This document shows, in pieces, positions 50,551 to 57,761 of a stretch of 64,000 nucleotides of DNA. Below the pieces are notes generated by a model that made no database searches, was not told where the DNA came from, and saw nothing but the letters and a program-made list of their open reading frames with translations. The DNA comes from Streptomyces coacervatus (GTDB lineage Bacteria > Actinomycetota > Actinomycetes > Streptomycetales > Streptomycetaceae): assembly GCF_029223485.1 (NCBI RefSeq), contig NZ_JARHTP010000021.1:124001-188000 (forward strand), given 5' to 3'. Position 1 is the stretch's first letter, and the number at the start of each line of letters is the position of its first letter. A program made the translations under genes and the position numbers.

Positions 50551-51378
50551 TCAGCCCTTCCGTGCCGGCCCCGCCGTGTCCAGCGCCGCCCCCGTCTGGT
50601 CCGCCAGGGTCACGGCGACCAGGCGTGCCTGCAAGGGCGGCACCCGGCCGGGACCCGGCGTCAGCATGAAGCGCCCGAGGTAGTGCCCGTTGCCGTACGC
50701 CCGCAGCTCGATCTCTCCCTCGGGCCAGCCGCTCGCGTCGGCGTCCCAGGGCCGGGAGCCGACGGTCAGGCTGCCGTCGGCCTGGAGGCGGGGCGGGCGG
50801 CCCAGGAGTGTGCCGTACTCGAAGCGGCAGGCGCGCAGTCCGAGGAGTCCGGCGAGTTCGCGCCGCACGTGATCCACCACGGTGTCCGCGGACTTGGCGG
50901 ACTGCACCAGGTCGGCCGTGGCATGGATCCGGGCGAGATAGCCCGCGTCCGTCACCGTGACGACCTCCAACCGGCGGGCATGCACGGCGAGTTGGGACAC
51001 GATCAGGCCGACGGCCAGCAGCAGCACCGCAGTTTCGACATCGGCGGATGCGGTGATGTCGAACGTCTCGTACGGCCGGGTCAGGAAGCTGTGCCCAATT
51101 GCGGCTCCGCCGCGGGCGAACCAGGCCGCCGCCGACAGCGAGGCGACCACCCCCGCCGTCCGGCTGCCCAGCGCGGAGACCGCGACGACGGCCACGACGA
51201 GGACAAGGGCGGCGTTGGTGCGGGAGAGATCCGTACGGAACGGCACGAGCGCGAGGGCCACCAGGAACGGGGCGACCAGGCCGGCGGCCAGGGCGATCCG
51301 GTCGCGCGCCGGCCAAGCTGTCGTTCGGGGGCCGGAAGTGGTGCGGTACAGCTTCCACGGGCCGGTCGCAGTGCTCAT
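50551..51378 (-). CDS. DUF4118 (KdpD membrane domain-like) protein coupled to the second KdpD
   Basis: Encodes 275 aa from ATG 51378, overlapping the second kdpD stop as ATGA. Residues 25-125 contain the hydrophobic helices of a DUF4118 domain (AGLVAPFLVALALVPF, AALVLVVAVVAVSALGSRTA). The rest resembles a GAF-like sensory region without any kinase. It is therefore like a KdpD lacking both the N-terminal and catalytic parts. It may modulate the kinase or compete for its dimer interface. Confidence 0.8.
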   Translation of the reverse strand: MSTATGPWKLYRTTSGPRTTAWPARDRIALAAGLVAPFLVALALVPFRTDLSRTNAALVLVVAVVAVSALGSRTAGVVASLSAAAWFARGGAAIGHSFLTRPYETFDITASADVETAVLLLAVGLIVSQLAVHARRLEVVTVTDAGYLARIHATADLVQSAKSADTVVDHVRRELAGLLGLRACRFEYGTLLGRPPRLQADGSLTVGSRPWDADASGWPEGEIELRAYGNGHYLGRFMLTPGPGRVPPLQARLVAVTLADQTGAALDTAGPARKG

Positions 51379-53894
51379 GCGACACCTCCTGCGCTCGGGG
51401 CACCGCTCGGGTGCTGTCGGTCGGTGAGGGAGACGTGTTCGACGCGTTCGGCCAGCGGCAGCGACACCACCATCGTCAGCCCGCCGCCTGGCGTGTCCTC
51501 GGGGGTGAGCGTGCCGTCCATGGCCTCGGTCAGACCGCGGGCCAGGGCGAGCCCCAGGCCGAGGCCGGTGGAGTTGTCGGTGTCGCCGAGGCGCTGGAAG
51601 GGCTCGAAGAGACGGTCCCGGCCTGCTTGCGGGAGGCCGGGACCGCGGTCCACGACGCGCAGTTCGGCCCGGCCCGCGAGCGCGCTGGCGGTCACCAGCA
51701 CCCTGGCCCCGGGCGGAGTGTGGCGGGCCGCGTTGGTGACCAGGTTGGCGATCACCCGCTCCAGCAGCGGCGGGTCGGCCAGCACCGCGGGGATCGCCTC
51801 CACGTCCCCGACCTCGACGCCGGAGACATCCACCAGGGCGGCCGGAAGGACCTCCTCCAGGGCGGTGACGCGCAGGTTGAGCTTGAGTACGCCCGCCTCC
51901 AGTCGGCTGAGGTCGAGGAGGTTCTCGATCAGACGGTTGAGCCTGGCCATGGACTCGTCGGCGGTGGCGAGGAGTTCGTCGCGGTCCTCGGCGGAGAACT
52001 CGACGTCCCGGCTGCGCAGCGAGGTGACCGCGGCCCAGCCCGCGGCGAGCGGGGTGCGCAGATCGTGGCCCACGGCCCGCAGCAGCGCCGTACGCATACG
52101 GTCGGCGGCGCGCACCGGTTCTATCTCGGCGGCGGCCTCGGCCAGCCGCGCCCGCTCCACCGCCGAGCCCACGTGCGCGGCGAAGGCGGCCAGGACGCGC
52201 CGCTCGGGCGAGGACAGCGTGCGGCCGTGCAGCACCAGGAACGACCCGGGTCCGGCCGGGACGACCGTCGCCCCGTCGGCGTCGGGCGGTTCGTCGACGA
52301 GTTCCGCCGATTCCATGCCGAAGGTCTCGCGCGTCCGTTCCAGCAGCGCCGGGATGGTCTGGCCGCCGCGCACGATGCTGCCGGCGAGGGAGGACATGGT
52401 CTCGGCCTCGGCGGTGGCCCGGGCCGCCCTGCGCGACTGGCGCAGGGAGCGGTCGACGACGGCGGCGACGGTTGCGGCCACGACGGCGAAGACGCTCAGG
52501 GCCACCAGCGCGTTCGGATCGCTGAGCGTGAACCGGCCGATGGGCGGGACGAACCAGTAGTTGAGCAGCACGGACGCCGTGAGGGAGGCGATCACCGCGG
52601 AGGCCACGCCGCCGATGCAGGCCACGCCCACCACCGCGAGCAGGAACAGCAGGGCCTCGCTGGTGAGGTCCAGGGTCCCGCGCACCTGGGCCAGGGCGGT
52701 GGTGAGCAGGAACGGCGCCACCAGTCCGGCGACGGGCCCCGCGATCCGCCGGGACCTCGACAACGTGCGGCGCCGGGACGGCAGCAGGGTGCCGCGGCCG
52801 GCCTGTTCGTGGGTGACCCGGTGGACGTCGATGTCACCGGAGAGCGCGACGACGGTCTCCCCCGTGCCGAGGCCGGTCAGGAACCGCTCCAGGCGTCCGC
52901 GCCGGCTGGCGCCGAGCACGAGCTGGGTGGCGTTCTCGGCGCGGGCGAACTCCACCAGCGTGGTGGCGACGTCGTCCCCGACCACGGAGTGGTAGCTGCC
53001 GCCGAGGTCCTCGACGAGCCGGCGCTGCCGGGCCAGCGAGGCGTGCGAGACGCCCGCGGCCAGACCGTCGCTGCGGGCGACATGCACGGCCAGCAGCTCG
53101 CCGCCGGCCGACCGGTCGGCGATCCGGGCGGCCCGCCGGATCAGCGTGCCGCCCTCCGGCCCGCCGGTGAGCGCGACCACCACCCGCTCGCGTGTCTCCC
53201 ACACGGTGCCGATGGCGTGCTCGGCCCGGTAGCTGTTGAGGGCTTCGTCGACCCGGTCGGCGACCCACAGCAGGGCCAGCTGGCGCAGCGCGGTCAGATT
53301 GCCGGGCCGGAAGTAGTTGGCGAGGGCGGCGTCGATCTTCTCGGGGGCGTAGATGTTGCCGTGCGCCATACGGCGGCGCAGCCCCTCGGGCGGGATGTCG
53401 ACCAGCTCGATCTGCTGGGCCCGGCGTACGACCTCGTCGGGCAGCGTCTCGTGCTGCGGCACCCCGGTGATCTTCTCTACGACGTCCTTGAGGGACTCCA
53501 GGTGCTGGACGTTGACCGCGGTGATCACATCGATTCCGGCGGCCAGCAGCTCCTCGATGTCCTGCCAGCGCTTGGGACTGCGGCCCTCGCCCGGGACGTT
53601 GGTGTGGGCGAACTCGTCGACGATCGCGACCGTGGGGCGGCGGGCGAGCACCGCGGCGAGGTCCATCTCCTCGAACCGCCCGCCCCGGTAGACGCACCGG
53701 GCCCGGTCCACCGTCTCCAGGCCGTCGAGCATCGCCTCCGTCAGCGGCCGCCTGTGGCACTCGGCGAACGCCACCACCACATCGGCGCCGCGACCGGCCC
53801 GGCGGCGCCCCTCGTCGAGCATGCGGTACGTCTTGCCCACCCCCGGGGCGGCCCCGAGGTAGACCTTCAGCCGTCCGCGCCGTACGTCATTCAT
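51375..53894 (-). CDS. Second KdpD sensor histidine kinase (no adjacent KdpE)
   Basis: Encodes about 839 aa from ATG 53894 (GTGs at 53897 and 53900 are alternatives). The architecture matches KdpD fully: GAAPGVGKTYRMLDEG, VDEFAHTNVPGEG, a USP domain (VVVALTGGPEGGTLIRRA), four membrane helices, GAF-like region, H-box AVGHDLRTPLAAG, N-box NLVTNAARHT and GLGLGLALARGL. No response-regulator gene is adjacent; the nearest is kdpE about 11 kb away. A four-half-site operator lies just upstream. Confidence 0.92.
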   Translation of the reverse strand: MNDVRRGRLKVYLGAAPGVGKTYRMLDEGRRRAGRGADVVVAFAECHRRPLTEAMLDGLETVDRARCVYRGGRFEEMDLAAVLARRPTVAIVDEFAHTNVPGEGRSPKRWQDIEELLAAGIDVITAVNVQHLESLKDVVEKITGVPQHETLPDEVVRRAQQIELVDIPPEGLRRRMAHGNIYAPEKIDAALANYFRPGNLTALRQLALLWVADRVDEALNSYRAEHAIGTVWETRERVVVALTGGPEGGTLIRRAARIADRSAGGELLAVHVARSDGLAAGVSHASLARQRRLVEDLGGSYHSVVGDDVATTLVEFARAENATQLVLGASRRGRLERFLTGLGTGETVVALSGDIDVHRVTHEQAGRGTLLPSRRRTLSRSRRIAGPVAGLVAPFLLTTALAQVRGTLDLTSEALLFLLAVVGVACIGGVASAVIASLTASVLLNYWFVPPIGRFTLSDPNALVALSVFAVVAATVAAVVDRSLRQSRRAARATAEAETMSSLAGSIVRGGQTIPALLERTRETFGMESAELVDEPPDADGATVVPAGPGSFLVLHGRTLSSPERRVLAAFAAHVGSAVERARLAEAAAEIEPVRAADRMRTALLRAVGHDLRTPLAAGWAAVTSLRSRDVEFSAEDRDELLATADESMARLNRLIENLLDLSRLEAGVLKLNLRVTALEEVLPAALVDVSGVEVGDVEAIPAVLADPPLLERVIANLVTNAARHTPPGARVLVTASALAGRAELRVVDRGPGLPQAGRDRLFEPFQRLGDTDNSTGLGLGLALARGLTEAMDGTLTPEDTPGGGLTMVVSLPLAERVEHVSLTDRQHPSGAPSAGGVA

Positions 53895-53936
53895 CACCAC
53901 ACAGCGAAGCGCTCCGCGGGCCCTCGGGCAGGCGTC

Positions 53937-53985
53937 TTGACGCGTCCCTGGCGCCGCTCACGAGGACGTTGACACTGTCTTGACG
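53937..53985 (+). promoter_or_regulatory. Four-half-site operator, copy S5 (second kdpD / antiporter divergent gap)
   Basis: TTGACG-N5-CTGGCG-N15-TTGACA-N5-TTGACG, starts 53937, 53948, 53969 and 53980. It is 43 bp upstream of the kdpD2 start and 92 bp upstream of the antiporter start, and could control both. Confidence 0.7.
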
Positions 53986-54076
53986 GGCCGCGGCCGGGAT
54001 AGGGTGAAAGCGGTGTGCCGGGAAGTCTGGTCGGCAGGGAGCCGCAGTGGCTCCCCTCGTAGTCCAGGGGGACGGC

Positions 54077-55651
54077 ATGCGCGGCGTCGGAACGGTTCTC
54101 GCACTCGTGGTACTGGCCACGGTGGTCGCGACGTTCGCGCGCCGGTGGCGCATTCCCGCCCCCTCGCTCCTGGTCGTCGCCGGTCTCGCGGTGAGTCTGC
54201 TGCCCGGCACCCCGGAGATCGAGATCAGCCCCGAGATCATCGGTCTCGTGGTGCTTCCGCCGCTGCTGTACGCCAGTGCCGAGGAACTGTCCTGGCGCGA
54301 GCTGCGGATGGTGTGGCGGCCCGTCGGGGTCCTCGCGGTGGGCCTGGTGCTGGCCTCCGCGGCGGCCGTGGGCTTTGTGGCCTCGCTGGTGACGCCGCTG
54401 TCGTGGCAGATGGCCCTCGTCCTGGGCGCGGTCCTGGCCAGCACCGACCCGGTGGCGGTCACCGCGCTGGGCAGACGGCTCGCGCTACCGCCCAAGGTGC
54501 AGGTCCTGGTGCAGGCCGAGAGCCTGTTCAACGACGCGACCTCGCTGGTCCTCTTCCGGGTCGCGGTAAGTGTCGCGGTGGCCTCGGCGGCGGCCGACTG
54601 GGGAGCCGCGGGCGGCGAGTTCCTGCTGCTCGCGGGCGGCGGAACGCTGATCGGGGCGGCGGTCGCAGGCGTGGTCGCGCTGATCCGCCGGCGCACCGAG
54701 GACCCGGTCCTGGAGACGGTGATAGCCCTGGTCACGCCGTATGCGTCCTATGTCCTGGCGGAGGCGGCCCACACCTCCGGCGTCACCTCCGTGGTGGTGG
54801 CCGGTGTGGTGCTGGGCGGCCGCGGCGACCGGCTCACCAACGCCCGTATCCGCCTCCAGCTGCACGCGGTGTACGGCACGGTGGTCTTCCTGCTGGAGAG
54901 CGTGGTGTTCTCCCTGATCGGCCTGGCGCTGCCCGCCCAGGTACGGGCGCTGTCCCACGGCGACCAGGCATGGCCGCTGTACGCGCTGGCGGTGGCGGCC
55001 ACTCTGATAGCCGTACGACTGCTGTGGCTGGCGCCGCTGTCGGCGGTGGTGCAGCGCAAGGGCGGTATCCAGCGGATGAACTGGCGGGTGCCCGTGGTCC
55101 TGACCTGGGCCGGTACCCGGGGCGTGGTGCCACTGGCAGCCGCGTTGTCCATCCCGGTGGCCACGAAGGACGGCACCGCCCTCTCGGAGCGGCCCCTGGT
55201 GCTGGTGCTGACCACCTCGGTCGTGGTCGTCACCCTCGTGGTCCAGGGCTTCACCCTCGCCCCCGTGGTCCGCCGCTCCGGCATCGCCCTGGAGCCCGAC
55301 CACACCGAGCGCGAGGAGGCCGCCGCCCGCTGCAGCCTGGCCGGTGCGGGCATCAAGCGGCTGGAGGAGCTCTCGGAGCTGGAGGCGGTGCCGGACGTGG
55401 TCCTGGACCGACTCCGCCGGGGCCTCAACGCCCGCCTCGACGACGCCCGCGACCGGCTCGCCGACAGCAACGGCACCCACGCACCGACCGAGTCCGCAGA
55501 CCTGGTCTACCGCCACCTGCGCCGCGACCTGATAGCGGTGGAGGCGGCCGAACTGCAACGCCTCTACGACGACCACGCCATCAGCGACACGACCCGCCGC
55601 CGCCTGCAGCGGTCCCTGGACCTGGAGGAGGCGCGGCTGGCGGATGCGTAG
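54077..55651 (+). CDS. Na+(K+)/H+ antiporter, CPA1/NhaP type
   Basis: Encodes 524 aa from ATG 54077, preceded by AGGGGGAC. It has about 12 membrane helices with the CPA1 landmarks: LPPLLYASAEEL, GAVLASTDPVAVTALG, the ion-binding pair region QAESLFNDATSLVLF, and TWAGTRGVVPLAAAL. The C-terminal 110 residues are a cytosolic helical tail as in YjcE/NhaP proteins. It exchanges Na+ or K+ for protons across the membrane. Its place opposite a KdpD kinase and beside a KdpB suggests a K+ or pH homeostasis role. Confidence 0.9.
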   Translation: MRGVGTVLALVVLATVVATFARRWRIPAPSLLVVAGLAVSLLPGTPEIEISPEIIGLVVLPPLLYASAEELSWRELRMVWRPVGVLAVGLVLASAAAVGFVASLVTPLSWQMALVLGAVLASTDPVAVTALGRRLALPPKVQVLVQAESLFNDATSLVLFRVAVSVAVASAAADWGAAGGEFLLLAGGGTLIGAAVAGVVALIRRRTEDPVLETVIALVTPYASYVLAEAAHTSGVTSVVVAGVVLGGRGDRLTNARIRLQLHAVYGTVVFLLESVVFSLIGLALPAQVRALSHGDQAWPLYALAVAATLIAVRLLWLAPLSAVVQRKGGIQRMNWRVPVVLTWAGTRGVVPLAAALSIPVATKDGTALSERPLVLVLTTSVVVVTLVVQGFTLAPVVRRSGIALEPDHTEREEAAARCSLAGAGIKRLEELSELEAVPDVVLDRLRRGLNARLDDARDRLADSNGTHAPTESADLVYRHLRRDLIAVEAAELQRLYDDHAISDTTRRRLQRSLDLEEARLADA

Positions 55652-55667
55652 CGCGACGCGGTGTGCG

Positions 55668-55725
55668 TCGTCCATCGTCTGCAGCACCGTCGTGGCTGGT
55701 CGCGCAGTTCCCCGCGCCCCTTGGG
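55668..55725 (-). repeat. Dispersed 3'-end element, copy 5
   Basis: On the minus strand: AGGGGCGCGGGGAACTGCG, then CGACCAGCCACGACGG and ATGGACGAC-like tail. It begins about 40 bp after the stop of the leftward membrane protein gene. Confidence 0.75.
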
Positions 55726-55761
55726 AGGTGCCAGTTGCCGGCGCCTAAACGGCTCTGCGCC

Positions 55762-57342
55762 TCAGCGGAACTCCGCCAGCCGCGGCCGCAGCCCCAGGGC
55801 GGTGAGCGCCATCGCGGCGAGCAGCAGACCGCCCGTCCACGGCAGCAGACCGCTCACGGCCGAGCGGCCGTCCCGCACCGAGGACGCGAAGTGGGCGCGG
55901 TTGATGTCGGTCACCTTGTCGAGGGCGGTCATCCATGCCCCGAAGTGCTCGTTGGACATCCCCGGCTCCCAGCTGATGCAGAACGCGACGGCCTCGCGCT
56001 CCCGGCCGGACGCGACCAGTGTGCGGATGTGCCGGTCGTCGTTCTGGTAGACGGCGTACGTGTCGACGGTCTTCTCGGCGGCCGCCCGCTCCCCGGGGAA
56101 GGTGACGTTGTCCAGCTCCCGCCGGAACTCGCCGGTGAACCGCAGGTCGTGGCGGTCGGCCCGGTACGCCTGCCAGGTGGTGGCGAGTCGGGAGTCGTAA
56201 GACGTCAGGGTCGCGCCCTCGATCCCGTACAGCTGCTGGGACTTGGCGAGGTACGACCGCGCGTACTGCTCGCGGCGCTGGGGGTCCAGGAGGAAGCGGC
56301 TCTCGTCGGCGTTGGCGTCGTAGGCGATGGCGCGGGCGCGGGAGAGGGCGACGACGGAGTCGAAGGCGTCGCGGCGGGCTCCGCGGAGATGACCTGCCGT
56401 GGCGGAAAGCAGCTGCGAGCCGAGGATCACCGCGAGCAGCGTGCAGACGGTGGCGGCGAGCACGCCGGGGTTGAGGATCCGCCGGAACGTGCGCGCCAGG
56501 TACCACTGCAGGAGGCCGAGCACGGCGAGCAGCAGCAGCCCGAGCGCGAGGACGGCGGCGAGCCGGCCGGAGAGCGCGGAACGGGCGGCGCTGTACTCGG
56601 CGTTGAACGCCGAGTCGTTGGAATCCACCAACTTCCTTGAATCCGGCAGGAGTTGACTCTTCAGCAGATCCGTCGCCCGGCGGTAGTCGGCGAGCGCGGC
56701 CGCCTTGCCGCCGGCCCGGCCGTCGTTCTCCAGAGCGCGGCCGATGAGTTCCTGGTACTCGGCGAAGTTGTCGGTGAGGGACTCCACCGTCTTCTCGTCG
56801 GTGCGGTCCCCCTGGGCGGCGACGGAGAGGGTGCGCAGGTCGTGCCCGATCGCGCGGCGTGCGTCGCCGTAGAAACCGGCCGCCTTCTCGTACGGGGTCT
56901 GCAGGCGTCCCTTGCCCGCGTTTCCGCTGGACAGCAGGGTGTTGGCGGCCTGGGCGTCCATGTTGTTGAGGGCGAGGTCGAGGTCGGCGGCGCTGGTGGT
57001 GCGGGGTGCGTCGCGTCCGGCCACGCTGTCCCAGGTGCCGGTGGCGGCGAGACCGGCGGCGAGCAGCAGCGCGGCCAGCGCGGTGGCGAGCAGGACCGTG
57101 GCCGCGCGCAGGAGACGCAGTCGCGCGGGCACGGTGGCCCAGTAGCGACGGCGCAGAGCGGCCCGCGCGGCCACGGCCCGTTTCCGAAGGTCCTGCCCCG
57201 GGGCGCCCGTCCGCGACCCCCCTCGCGGCCGCGGACCGGGGCTGCCCCCGGGCGGGACGACCGCCTGTTGTCGTGGCTGCGCGGCAGCCTCCGGCTGAGG
57301 TCTCCGCGATGTTCCGGCCGTGATCGCCACGGTCCCTCCCAT
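55762..57342 (-). CDS. Four-helix membrane protein with two extracytoplasmic helical domains
   Basis: Encodes 526 aa from ATG 57342. A Pro/Arg-rich cytosolic N-terminus of about 75 residues precedes a membrane segment (residues 80-100, VLLATALAALLLAAGLAA). Then come an outer domain of about 155 mostly helical residues, a membrane hairpin (260-318), a second outer domain of about 170 residues (rich in Arg, Asp, Tyr), and a final helix near 500. There is no kinase, HAMP or transport motif. Two outer helical domains resemble bacterial chemoreceptor-like four-helix sensors. It is divergent from the second kdpB with a shared operator. Family not recognised. Confidence 0.7.
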   Translation of the reverse strand: MGGTVAITAGTSRRPQPEAAAQPRQQAVVPPGGSPGPRPRGGSRTGAPGQDLRKRAVAARAALRRRYWATVPARLRLLRAATVLLATALAALLLAAGLAATGTWDSVAGRDAPRTTSAADLDLALNNMDAQAANTLLSSGNAGKGRLQTPYEKAAGFYGDARRAIGHDLRTLSVAAQGDRTDEKTVESLTDNFAEYQELIGRALENDGRAGGKAAALADYRRATDLLKSQLLPDSRKLVDSNDSAFNAEYSAARSALSGRLAAVLALGLLLLAVLGLLQWYLARTFRRILNPGVLAATVCTLLAVILGSQLLSATAGHLRGARRDAFDSVVALSRARAIAYDANADESRFLLDPQRREQYARSYLAKSQQLYGIEGATLTSYDSRLATTWQAYRADRHDLRFTGEFRRELDNVTFPGERAAAEKTVDTYAVYQNDDRHIRTLVASGREREAVAFCISWEPGMSNEHFGAWMTALDKVTDINRAHFASSVRDGRSAVSGLLPWTGGLLLAAMALTALGLRPRLAEFR

Positions 57343-57415
57343 GTCACGCCACGGACGGTCGCCCGTCCCCCGTGCCGCTCAGTCTGCGACCGGATTCGGC
57401 CACCCATGAGTGGCG

Positions 57416-57464
57416 TTGACGTTCTCCTGACGCCTTCTCAGGCGGGTTTGACGGGACCTTGACG
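57416..57464 (+). promoter_or_regulatory. Four-half-site operator, copy S6, best match (kdpB2 / membrane sensor gap)
   Basis: TTGACG-N5-CTGACG-N15-TTGACG-N5-TTGACG, starts 57416, 57427, 57448 and 57459. The last half-site followed after 18 bp by TATGGG (57483-57488) could be a -35/-10 pair firing toward kdpB2. On the other side it lies 74 bp from the leftward membrane-protein start. Confidence 0.8.
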
Positions 57465-57620
57465 GCGGTCGTGCCGGGCCCGTATGGGAGCCGCAAATTC
57501 CGCGTTGAGCAGGGCGGTTGGGGCTCTGGGCGCGGCTAGATTTCCTGTCGGCCGCCGAAGCCGCCGCGGGTGTCCGTGATCTGAGGGCGCCGGAACACCC
57601 GTCCGGCCGTTCGAGGCGGC

Positions 57621-57723
57621 CCGGTGCCGGTCCGCCGACCGGCGCCGGCGCACGGCGTGCGTTCTTCCCACGCCCAGGCGTCCGTGCGCCGCCGTGCGGT
57701 GCCGGGGCCCCGGCACCGCACGG
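57621..57723 (+). promoter_or_regulatory. Structured 5' leader of the second kdpB: two strong, mutually exclusive hairpins
   Basis: Hairpin A: CCGGTGCCGGTC with GACCGGCGCCGG (57621-57648, 12 pairs with one G-U). Hairpin B: CCGTGCGGTGCCGGGG directly followed by its exact complement (57692-57723), a perfect 32-bp palindrome ending 38 bp before the ATG. CGGTGCCGG of A (57622-57630) is also complementary to CCGGCACCG of B (57710-57718), so refolding is possible. The rest of the 419-bp gap has no supported gene. Confidence 0.5.
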
Positions 57724-57761
57724 ACCCACAGCCGACCACCCGTCGTCTCACAAAGGTCCCC

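Noticed and set aside
51099..53972. 957-codon plus-strand frame opposite the second kdpD
   Set aside because: Shadow frame; the minus-strand KdpD has full domain motifs and correct codon bias.
53980..56640. 886-codon plus-strand frame over the antiporter region
   Set aside because: Out-of-frame reading of the Na+/H+ antiporter followed by antisense of the membrane protein; no motif.
57621..57761. c-di-AMP (ydaO-type) riboswitch before kdpB2
   Set aside because: Leader length and target gene fit, but the conserved ydaO core words are not seen; kept only as an unclassified structured leader.
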